Shown: positions 1 through 5,173 of the stretch, one piece after another | Position numbering within the stretch: the stretch's first letter is position 1 | How the letters are laid out: each line of letters opens with the position of its first letter | Assembly (NCBI GenBank): GCA_021809225.1 | Contig: JAKBAL010000203.1 | Coordinates: forward strand, 1 to 5,173 | Reading direction: 5' to 3' | From: Pseudomonadota bacterium | GTDB lineage: Bacteria; Pseudomonadota; Alphaproteobacteria; UBA9655 | Length of the DNA stretch: 5,173 bases | The notes under the pieces: model-generated | What the model saw: the letters and a program-made list of their open reading frames with translations, nothing else | What the model was told of the DNA's origin: nothing | The model's database searches: none | Program-made: the position numbers and the translations under genes

Positions 1-1
1 A

Positions 2-1453
2 CACCAAAAGGGAAAGTTAACGGCCCGAGAGCGACTTGAGGTTTTACTGGATCCAGATTCTTTTGAAGAATGGGATATGTTCGTTGAGCATCGGTCTCGC
101 GATTTTGGCATGGAAAATCACAAAATCCCTGGGGACGGTGTCATTACAGGCTATGGGACGATCAAAGGTCGTACCGTTTTCGTTTTTTCCCAAGATTTTA
201 CGGTTTTTGGAGGAAGCCTGAGCGAGGCACACGCCGAAAAAATTGTTAAAATTATGGATAAAGCTGTTCAGGTTGGTGTGCCTATCATCGGATTGAATGA
301 TTCAGGAGGAGCGCGCATTCAAGAAGGCGTTGGCTCTCTCGCAGGATATGCCGCTGTCTTTCAGCGTAATGTTCTGGCTTCAGGTGTCATTCCCCAAATT
401 TCTGTCATTATGGGACCTTGTGCAGGGGGAGCGGTGTATTCTCCAGCAATGACAGACTTTATCTTTATGGTTAAAAATTCTTCCTATATGTTTGTGACAG
501 GGCCGGATGTGGTGAAAACGGTGACTCATGAAACAGTGACTCATGAGGAACTCGGAGGGGCGATAACCCATACCACTAAATCGAGTGTGGCTGACTTAGC
601 TTTTGATAATGATATTGATACTCTTTTAGAAGTCCGTCGTTTTTTTGATTTTTTACCTCTTTCCAATCGTGAAAAGCCGCCTCTCAAACCTACTCTCGAT
701 TCTGGAGCTCGAATGAGTCATTCCTTAGATACTCTTGTGCCTCCCAATCCCTTAAAGGGATATGATATGAAAGATCTTATTTACAAGATTGTCGATGAGG
801 AAGATTTTTTTGAACTTCAACCTGATTTTGCGGCTAATATTATTATTGGTTTTGCCCGTATGGAAGGGCAGTCCATAGGGATTGTTGCCAACCAACCTCT
901 GGTTTTGGCAGGTTGTCTTGATATTGATGCGTCTCGAAAAGCCGCACGATTTGTCCGATTTTGTGATTGTTTTAATATTCCTCTTGTTACATTGGTGGAT
1001 GTGCCAGGATTTCTTCCGGGGATGACTCAAGAATGGGGAGGGATTATTAAGCATGGAGCAAAATTGTTATTTGCCTTTGCAGAAGCAACTGTTCCTAAAG
1101 TCACTCTTATTACCCGCAAAGCTTATGGGGGAGCTTATGATGTGATGAGTTCAAAGCACCTACGTGGAGACGTTAATTTGGCTTGGCCTTCTGCTGAAAT
1201 TGCTGTTATGGGCTCTAAAGGAGCTGTTGAGATAATCTTTCGTAGTGAGCTTGAGAATAAGGAGAAAGTAGACGCCTATACAGAAGAATATCGTCAAAAA
1301 TTTGCTAATCCCTTAGTCGCCGCGAGTCGTGGTTATATTGATGATGTTATTTTACCTCATACGACGCGTACACGTATTTGTCGTTCCTTACAAATGCTCA
1401 AAAATAAGAGACTTGAAAATCCATGGAAAAAACATGACAATATACCACTATAA
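2..1453 (+). CDS. pccB: Propionyl-CoA carboxylase beta subunit (carboxyltransferase), 5'-partial
   Basis: This is the carboxyltransferase subunit, which moves CO2 from carboxybiotin on PccA to propionyl-CoA, giving (S)-methylmalonyl-CoA in the cytoplasm. The frame is open to the window edge, and the 25 codons before the first internal ATG (position 77) read as conserved family sequence ([15 protein letters not shown]), so that ATG is not the start. There are 483 visible residues against roughly 510 in the family, so about 25-30 N-terminal residues lie outside. Visible motifs are [41 protein letters not shown] and, in the C-terminal half, [12 protein letters not shown]. The Asp of YDVM (codon 1139-1141) matches the residue known in Streptomyces PccB to favour propionyl-CoA over acetyl-CoA. 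The end, [11 protein letters not shown], is typical of alphaproteobacterial and mitochondrial PccB. Acetyl-CoA or methylcrotonyl-CoA carboxyltransferases are less likely because the sequence follows PccB throughout. It is the first visible gene of the operon; its promoter is outside the window. Confidence 0.97.
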   Translation, partial: HQKGKLTARERLEVLLDPDSFEEWDMFVEHRSRDFGMENHKIPGDGVITGYGTIKGRTVFVFSQDFTVFGGSLSEAHAEKIVKIMDKAVQVGVPIIGLNDSGGARIQEGVGSLAGYAAVFQRNVLASGVIPQISVIMGPCAGGAVYSPAMTDFIFMVKNSSYMFVTGPDVVKTVTHETVTHEELGGAITHTTKSSVADLAFDNDIDTLLEVRRFFDFLPLSNREKPPLKPTLDSGARMSHSLDTLVPPNPLKGYDMKDLIYKIVDEEDFFELQPDFAANIIIGFARMEGQSIGIVANQPLVLAGCLDIDASRKAARFVRFCDCFNIPLVTLVDVPGFLPGMTQEWGGIIKHGAKLLFAFAEATVPKVTLITRKAYGGAYDVMSSKHLRGDVNLAWPSAEIAVMGSKGAVEIIFRSELENKEKVDAYTEEYRQKFANPLVAASRGYIDDVILPHTTRTRICRSLQMLKNKRLENPWKKHDNIPL

Positions 1454-1463
1454 TTATAAACCT

Positions 1464-1469
1464 GGGAGA
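1464..1469 (+). promoter_or_regulatory. Ribosome binding site of the small membrane protein gene
   Basis: GGGAGA lies 5 nt before the ATG at 1475 and is a good Shine-Dalgarno match. It supports this ATG as the start and is clearly stronger than anything in front of the next gene, pccA. Confidence 0.7.
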
Positions 1470-1474
1470 TCTTT

Positions 1475-1873
1475 ATGAATGAACATCAAGCACGAGAACA
1501 TGTAAAAAAACTGCGACGGTTTTATACAGACGGTCTTATTTATATTGCTGTTAACCTTGGACTTATCCTTATTTGGGCTATTGCTGGGGGAGGCTATTTT
1601 TGGCCCATTTGGGTGATTGTTGGCTGGGGAATAGGGCTTGGTGTTCATGCATTTTCTTTGGGGCTTATTCCTCAAGTTAATTCTGTTGTCCCCTTTATGA
1701 CGCCAAAATGGGAAGAAGAAGAAGTTCGTCGACTCATGACTAAAGACAAAGGGTCTAAAAAAAGTGAAAAAAAGGAAGAGGTAGAAGCGACCGAGAAGAT
1801 CAAACCGGTCGCTGCAAAACAATCCTCCCTTAAGAAAACGTCACTTAAGACAGAACATAAGCCAAAAGCTTAA
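1475..1873 (+). CDS. Small two-transmembrane (2TM domain-like) protein with lysine-rich tail
   Basis: This is a 132-residue inner-membrane protein of unknown function. Residues 1-16 are a short charged segment (EHVKKLRRFY), followed by two hydrophobic stretches at about 20-37 and 43-64, the second containing WGIGLGVHAF, then WEEEEVRRLM at 79-88. This order (charged, ...FY, two helices, GWGIG..HA, W-E-rich segment) is what I know of the 2TM domain family (Pfam PF13239), found alone or fused to signalling proteins; the assignment is from memory. Residues 90-132 form a low-complexity, probably disordered tail with 14 lysines in 43 residues, interspersed with Glu, Ser and Thr. Both tails are probably cytoplasmic if the two helices form a hairpin. 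The gene starts 21 nt after pccB behind a good ribosome binding site and ends 13 nt before pccA, so it is very probably co-transcribed with both. A role in positioning or regulating the carboxylase is only a guess from context. Confidence 0.85.
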   Translation: MNEHQAREHVKKLRRFYTDGLIYIAVNLGLILIWAIAGGGYFWPIWVIVGWGIGLGVHAFSLGLIPQVNSVVPFMTPKWEEEEVRRLMTKDKGSKKSEKKEEVEATEKIKPVAAKQSSLKKTSLKTEHKPKA

Positions 1874-1889
1874 GTAGCGACAGTGAGTG
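1871..1889 (+). promoter_or_regulatory. Junction deciding the pccA start: weak RBS, TGA-GTG, possible translational coupling
   Basis: The stop of the small membrane protein gene (TAA, 1871-1873) is followed by 13 nt (GTAGCGACAGTGA) and then the GTG start of pccA. The 13 nt contain no GGAG-like sequence. The in-frame TGA at 1884-1886 abuts the GTG, so the reading frame cannot begin earlier. A GTG at 1883 is in another frame. The short gap and lack of a Shine-Dalgarno suggest that ribosomes finishing the upstream gene may re-initiate here; this is inference. Confidence 0.5.
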
Positions 1890-3827
1890 TTTAAAAAAGT
1901 ACTTATTGCCAATCGTGGTGAGATTGCCTGTCGTATTATCCGCACCTTAAAGCGTATGGATATTAAAACGGTGGCCGTCTACTCCGAAGCGGATGAGGAA
2001 GCTCTTCATGTTGCAATGGCTGATGAAGCTTATCTTATAGGGCCTCCTCCTGTCCGGGAAAGTTATTTAAATAGCCAAGCGATTTTAAATGTTGCGAAAA
2101 AATCTGGTGCGAAGGCTATTCACCCAGGATATGGTTTTTTATCAGAAAATGCTCTCTTTGCAGAAGAAGTGGAAAAGGCAGAGCTTATTTTCATTGGCCC
2201 TTCTTCTGACGTCATAAGAGCTATGGGCGATAAGTTAGAGGCGAAAAGACTCGCGCGTCTTGCCGGGGTTTCATGTCTTTCAGGGACGGATGAGCCGCTT
2301 CAGACTCTACATGAAGCCGAAAAAATGGCTCATGAGATGGGGTGTCCTCTGATGGTTAAAGCCGCAGCGGGAGGGGGCGGGAAGGGCATGCGTATTGTGC
2401 ATGAGCCTTCCGCCTTAGCAGATGCGATAAAAGGCGCTATTCATGAAGCAAATTCCAGCTTTGGTGATGAGCGTATATTCCTTGAAAAATATGTTAATTC
2501 TGCGCGCCACATCGAAATTCAAATTTTAGGGGATCATGCGGGAAACATCATTCATTTAGGCGAGCGAGAATGTTCTTTGCAGCGTCGACATCAAAAAGTT
2601 ATTGAGGAAGCTCCTAGCTCTTTCGTGACGCCAGCTCTGCGAAAGGAAATGGGGAATGAGGCGATTCGTTTAGCCAAATTTGTGAAATACACTTCAGCAG
2701 GAACTGTGGAATTTGTGGTGGATCCAGAAGGGCATTTTTATTTTCTGGAAATGAATACACGCCTGCAAGTTGAACATCCCACCACTGAAATGATTACGGG
2801 CATAGATTTGGTTGAAGAAATGGTTCGGATAGCGGCGGGTGAATCTCTGCGCTTTCAGCAATCGGATGTACAGTTTAAGGGGCATGCAATTGAAGCTCGT
2901 CTTTATGCAGAAGACTCATCTCGCGGGTTTTTGCCTTCAACGGGGAGAATGAGAACGTATTTACCTCCCTTGGAAAAAAAAGGGGAGATTCGTCTTGAAA
3001 GTGGGGTTCGGGAAGGGGATGTTATGACGCCTTATTATGACCCTATGCTTGCAAAGCTAATTGTCCATCAGCCTAGCCGAGAGCTTGCTTGTACGGTTCT
3101 TTTAGAAGCACTTAATCATTACTACGTTAGAGGGATCGCGACAAATATTCATTTTCTAACGGCCCTGGTCAATGCGCCCTTTTTTAGAAAAGGGCAATTT
3201 AACACCACAACCCTTGATGAACTCTATGGGGACGGTTTTATTCCTGAAATGCCAAAGAACCTTCAAATTGCCAGCGGGGCAGCTGCTGTGATGTATTGTC
3301 TTCGCAATATCTTAAATCAAGCAACTTTAGTTGTTTTGCTAGAGGGAAAAAAGCATTCTCTTCATATTTTGCATAAAGCAGGACAGTGGGAAGTTAACGA
3401 AGGGGCGGCCAAGCTTATCATCGAGACACACTGGAATCCTGGAGATTGCTTTTTTACAGGGGTTTTTAATGGAGAGGTGTTTACTCTGCAGCTTGAGGCA
3501 CAAGGCATTCGTGATCATCTCTTTTGGGATGGATATGGGGTCCTCACCACCGTTGTGACCCCGCGTATTGCCGAGTTGTTAGCCCTTATGCCGGCAAAAC
3601 AGCAGCCGGATATATCCCGCGTTGTCATGGCTCCCATGCCTGGACTTATTGTTGAAGTTGCCGTTAAGGAGGGCGATTCTATCAAGAAGGGTCATCCTAT
3701 TGCTATTATGGAAGCTATGAAAATGGAAAACATCATCCGGGCAGGATGTGATGGCATTATTGAAAGAGTCTATGTGAAAAAGGGGGAGAGTGTGAATTTA
3801 GATCAACACCTCGCGAAAATTACGTAA
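1887..3827 (+). CDS. pccA: Propionyl-CoA carboxylase alpha subunit (biotin carboxylase and biotin carrier)
   Basis: This 646-residue subunit uses ATP and bicarbonate to carboxylate its covalently bound biotin, then delivers the carboxyl group to PccB. In order it has a biotin carboxylase N-domain (about 1-112, starting FKKVLIANRGEIACRI), an ATP-grasp domain (about 115-320), a biotin carboxylase C-domain (about 335-445), the linker/BT region that contacts the beta subunit (about 450-570), and a biotinyl domain (about 578-646). Visible active-site features are Lys158 and the loop AAAGGGGKGM (159-168), Glu275, Glu288, Asn290 and Arg292 in EMNTRLQVEH, and Arg338 in GHAIEAR, matching E. coli AccC E276, E288, N290, R292 and R338. 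The biotin acceptor is Lys612 in EAMKMEN, 34 residues from the end as usual. The start is GTG: an in-frame TGA (1884-1886) directly precedes it, and the next in-frame ATG lies well inside the conserved N-domain. The Shine-Dalgarno is poor, so coupling to the upstream gene is plausible. All key residues are present, so it is probably active. Confidence 0.97.
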   Translation: MFKKVLIANRGEIACRIIRTLKRMDIKTVAVYSEADEEALHVAMADEAYLIGPPPVRESYLNSQAILNVAKKSGAKAIHPGYGFLSENALFAEEVEKAELIFIGPSSDVIRAMGDKLEAKRLARLAGVSCLSGTDEPLQTLHEAEKMAHEMGCPLMVKAAAGGGGKGMRIVHEPSALADAIKGAIHEANSSFGDERIFLEKYVNSARHIEIQILGDHAGNIIHLGERECSLQRRHQKVIEEAPSSFVTPALRKEMGNEAIRLAKFVKYTSAGTVEFVVDPEGHFYFLEMNTRLQVEHPTTEMITGIDLVEEMVRIAAGESLRFQQSDVQFKGHAIEARLYAEDSSRGFLPSTGRMRTYLPPLEKKGEIRLESGVREGDVMTPYYDPMLAKLIVHQPSRELACTVLLEALNHYYVRGIATNIHFLTALVNAPFFRKGQFNTTTLDELYGDGFIPEMPKNLQIASGAAAVMYCLRNILNQATLVVLLEGKKHSLHILHKAGQWEVNEGAAKLIIETHWNPGDCFFTGVFNGEVFTLQLEAQGIRDHLFWDGYGVLTTVVTPRIAELLALMPAKQQPDISRVVMAPMPGLIVEVAVKEGDSIKKGHPIAIMEAMKMENIIRAGCDGIIERVYVKKGESVNLDQHLAKIT

Positions 3828-3898
3828 AGATTATAGTGTAAATACTTTGTGTTTAAAAGTTATCCTTATCGGACATAAAGATATCATATTTTTCCCCT

Positions 3899-3991
3899 GG
3901 TGCCATCCCTTGACATGCGGGTTTCCAATGAAATTAGCTATATCAAAACAACTATTTTATGGATTCCCGCGCGACAAGGGAATGACACACC
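3899..3991. repeat. Long imperfect inverted repeat with ATTCCC-N9-GGGAAT core
   Basis: The left arm (3899-3927) and right arm (3960-3991) are imperfect reverse complements separated by 32 nt. In the core of the arms (3901-3927 against 3960-3987), 21 of 27 positions match with one extra base in the right arm. The GGTG at 3899-3902 pairs with CACC at 3988-3991 across a 2-nt offset. The right arm is itself a small dyad, ATTCCC, 9 nt, GGGAAT (3963-3983). Such ATTCCC/GGGAAT dyads recur as dispersed intergenic repeats in many proteobacterial genomes and resemble the neisserial dRS3 repeat (ATTCCC-N8-GGGAAT). Whether this copy belongs to a dispersed family cannot be seen here. Transcribed, it would make a long stem, but no T-run follows, so it is not a standard intrinsic terminator. 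It might act as an RNA 3'-end stabiliser or be a decayed small mobile element. Confidence 0.75.
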
Positions 3992-4006
3992 TTGGTATGA
4001 AATTAG
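3928..4006 (+). repeat. Direct repeat ATGAAATTAG, two copies
   Basis: ATGAAATTAG occurs at 3928-3937, immediately after the left arm of the inverted repeat, and again at 3997-4006, 5 nt after the right arm. The flanking bases differ. One copy lies inside the inverted-repeat loop and the other outside, so this is not a simple target-site duplication around the whole element. It could be the trace of a duplication of one repeat unit, or chance in AT-rich DNA. Confidence 0.5.
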
Positions 4007-4067
4007 GGTCTTTAACTCCAAATCAATTTTAGGGGGCAGATCATCTATGGTAGGTTCTATCTCTTTC

Positions 4068-4109
4068 AGATGAGAAATAATTATTTTCTCTAATCTATAC
4101 CTGATTAGA
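4068..4109. repeat. Two adjoining AT-rich palindromes upstream of the secreted-protein gene
   Basis: The first is GAGAAATAATTATTTTCTC (4072-4090), a near-perfect palindrome with one extra T; AGAT (4068-4071) and ATCT (4093-4096) extend it outwards. The second, overlapping it by two bases, is TCTAATC (4089-4095), 7 nt, GATTAGA (4103-4109). T-rich sequence follows. The pair lies about 90-130 nt before the ATG at 4199, so an operator is possible; a weak terminator for the upstream transcript is the alternative. Neither matches a regulator site I can name. Confidence 0.45.
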
Positions 4110-4198
4110 TTATAAGATAATTTTTATTGTTTTTATTGAACGTTAGCTGCTTTTCCTTTATTTGTTAAATCTCCTGAAAAAAAATTGAAAGATTTATC

Positions 4199-4267
4199 AT
4201 GAAAAAACTCTTCCTTGTGAGTTTAACCCTCTTTTATACACTCGGACTCCCTTTTCCTTCATTTGCT
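4199..4267 (+). other. Signal peptide coding region
   Basis: This stretch codes for residues 1-23 of the hypothetical secreted protein. It has a positive N-terminus (KK), a hydrophobic core rich in Leu and Phe, and a Pro-containing C-region ending S-F-A before Met24. The small residues at -3 (Ser) and -1 (Ala) fit signal peptidase I. A lipoprotein is excluded because there is no cysteine near the cleavage point. Confidence 0.8.
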
Positions 4268-4975
4268 ATGGAGGAGTATCGCGAGGAGCACAGAACGAGC
4301 AAAATTAGTATACGTGATCTTTCCCCTATTGATGTCATCGAAGCCCTCTGGAATAATGCAATCGGATGTCCAGAAGAGCCTAGTGCACAACGCTGTTACA
4401 TTATGACAAAAGATGCACTTTTTTCTCGTGATGAGGTGCAATCTTTACTCAGTCGTAATCAAAAATACTTTGAGTATTTAACGGGAAGGACATTAAAAAT
4501 TAATTTTTATGAAAATGATGAATTGTATATTTACGCTTATGACAATAATCATGGTGTTGGGAGAGCTGAGAAAGTTATTAACCGTTTAAGAAGAACGAAT
4601 GCAAAATCATTGATCACCCTTTCACCTCAAGAAATTAAGGAAAAGCGAACCCAAACATCAAACGACTCATGGGATAGAGTAGAGAATGCTCAACAACGTT
4701 TGAAGGAAGCTTTGGAGGCGAGTACTAGCACAGAAGAGAGTGCAAGAGCTTTTGCAAAATATGAAGAAGAGCGAGACAACGATCTAGCGATTGTGGCCAC
4801 TGAATTATTGACTGTTGATCCGTCTGATAAGTTGGGAGGAGCTTTCCAAAAAATATGTATGAGTGAAAAGAGAAAACCTTCAACAAAAACGTCTTCTAAG
4901 TCTAGCGCAGGCCCGAGCGAAGATGGATTAGATGATTTTTGGAAAAGAGCTTTTAAAGCTTCTTATCCAAAATAG
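4199..4975 (+). CDS. Hypothetical secreted protein with Sec signal peptide
   Basis: I do not recognise a family for this 258-residue protein. It begins with a clear signal peptide: MKK, a hydrophobic core (L4-L17), then PFPSFA with likely signal peptidase I cleavage after Ala23. There is no lipobox cysteine and no further membrane segment, so the mature protein of about 235 residues should be periplasmic or exported. Cys57 and Cys66 lie close together and could form a disulphide; Cys220 is the only other cysteine. Residues about 157-205 are charged and probably helical (DRVENAQQRLKEALEAS), possibly a short coiled coil. Residues 222-241 are a Ser/Lys/Thr-rich linker, followed by a short aromatic, charged end (DDFWKRAFKASYP). 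The ATG is supported by the signal peptide and a weak GAAAG 7 nt upstream (4187-4191). It lies 371 nt after pccA in the same direction, with AT-rich flanks, and is probably its own transcription unit. A host-directed or envelope role is possible but unsupported by any motif. Confidence 0.85.
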   Translation: MKKLFLVSLTLFYTLGLPFPSFAMEEYREEHRTSKISIRDLSPIDVIEALWNNAIGCPEEPSAQRCYIMTKDALFSRDEVQSLLSRNQKYFEYLTGRTLKINFYENDELYIYAYDNNHGVGRAEKVINRLRRTNAKSLITLSPQEIKEKRTQTSNDSWDRVENAQQRLKEALEASTSTEESARAFAKYEEERDNDLAIVATELLTVDPSDKLGGAFQKICMSEKRKPSTKTSSKSSAGPSEDGLDDFWKRAFKASYPK

Positions 4976-5173
4976 GTTTTTTTGAAGTGTATAATTTCAA
5001 CGAAAGTGCCTTTATGGCCCTTTTTTGATGAAAGCCCAAATAGTTTGTTTTACTTGAATTCAATTGATATTATCCTGATATTTATTATAGAAATTTGCAC
5101 GATAAAAGATTTAATAATTTTTTGAAATGCAAGTATAAATACAACCAATATTTTAAAAGATGCGGTCTGGATG
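4976..5173. other. AT-rich 3' intergenic region with a weak promoter-like pair
   Basis: These 198 nt contain no gene I can support. Apart from the possible terminator, there is a 10-bp perfect palindrome TTGAATTCAA (5054-5063). TTGATA (5064-5069), a 16-nt spacer and TATAGA (5086-5091) form a loose -35/-10 pair pointing toward the window end. An ATG occupies the last three bases (5171-5173), but no ribosome binding site precedes it and no coding sequence follows, so whether a gene begins there cannot be judged. Confidence 0.4.
5003..5026 (+). terminator. Possible weak intrinsic terminator after the secreted-protein gene
   Basis: This lies 27 nt after the stop codon. AAAG (5003-5006), one unpaired base, GCC (5008-5010), a 5-nt loop, GGC (5016-5018), one unpaired base and CTTT (5020-5023) can form a short hairpin followed directly by more T residues (5024-5026). 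The stem is short and interrupted, so the call is tentative, but position and T-run are right for the gene ending at 4975. Confidence 0.35.

Larger units (their letters stand above)
3828..4198. other. Intergenic region of 371 nt with repeats, no convincing gene
   Basis: This gap separates the pcc operon from the secreted-protein gene. Positions 3828-3898 are plain AT-rich sequence without a clear terminator for the operon. Positions 3899-3991 hold a long inverted repeat and 4068-4109 hold two palindromes; both are listed separately. Positions 4110-4198 are strongly AT-rich and must contain the promoter of the next gene if it is independently transcribed. TATAAG at 4111-4116 resembles a -10 box and TTGAAC at 4136-4141 a -35 box, but neither has a good partner at the right spacing. 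A 61-codon frame with a TTG start at 3847-4032 crosses the repeat and has no ribosome binding site, so I do not call it a gene. I saw no tRNA or known riboswitch. Confidence 0.7.

Noticed and set aside
521..546. 11-bp direct repeat GTGACTCATGA with 15-nt spacing
   Set aside because: It lies in frame inside pccB and encodes VTHE twice within a conserved family segment (VTHE..VT.EELGG). It is explained by coding sequence.
752..1054. 100-codon frame on the minus strand inside pccB
   Set aside because: It is antisense to strongly conserved pccB sequence and has no protein-like features of its own.
1454..1822. 122-codon frame on the minus strand opposite the small membrane protein gene
   Set aside because: It is rich in Phe, Lys, Asn and Pro, as expected from reading the complement of the real gene. 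The plus-strand frame has a good ribosome binding site and a coherent membrane-protein pattern.
3847..4032. 61-codon open frame with a TTG start between pccA and the secreted-protein gene
   Set aside because: It has no ribosome binding site, runs straight through the inverted repeat and has no recognisable protein character. The frame is a by-product of the repeat sequence.
4982..5000. TTGAA / TTCAA dyad containing a perfect TATAAT (4990-4995)
   Set aside because: There is no -35 sequence at a suitable distance and no extended -10 TG, and no gene follows closely. In AT-rich DNA this hexamer is expected by chance.

Overview
The window looks like chromosomal DNA from an AT-rich alphaproteobacterium. 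The strongest evidence is the propionyl-CoA carboxylase locus, laid out as beta subunit, small membrane protein, alpha subunit, with subunit sequences that closely match the alphaproteobacterial mitochondrial-type enzyme. The low GC content, the palindromic repeat between genes and an unrecognised secreted protein would fit an intracellular or host-associated lineage (Rickettsiales or Holosporales-like). That placement is inferred from overall character, not from a marker gene.

Positions 2-3827 hold a compact plus-strand operon. It starts with pccB, cut at its 5' end by the window edge. After 21 nt comes a 132-residue two-transmembrane (2TM-like) protein with a lysine-rich tail. After another 13 nt comes pccA, a complete biotin carboxylase / biotin carrier subunit that starts at GTG. 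PccA carboxylates its own biotin using ATP and bicarbonate, and PccB moves the carboxyl group to propionyl-CoA to give (S)-methylmalonyl-CoA, which feeds succinyl-CoA formation. The membrane protein has no known role in this reaction, but its position suggests it is transcribed, and possibly translated, with the enzyme.

Positions 3828-4198 are non-coding. The region contains a long imperfect inverted repeat (3899-3991) whose right arm holds an ATTCCC-N9-GGGAAT core, a 10-bp direct repeat beside it, and two AT-rich palindromes (4068-4109) upstream of the next gene. Positions 4199-4975 encode a 258-residue protein with a clear Sec-type signal peptide and no family I recognise. Positions 4976-5173 are AT-rich non-coding DNA with a weak candidate terminator and a weak candidate promoter near the end.

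I see no CRISPR array, RNA gene, transposase, toxin-antitoxin pair or defence gene. The operon is ordinary metabolism. The points most worth a second look are the intergenic inverted repeat, the membrane protein inside the pcc operon and the orphan secreted protein. I do not see good evidence for a new multi-gene system.
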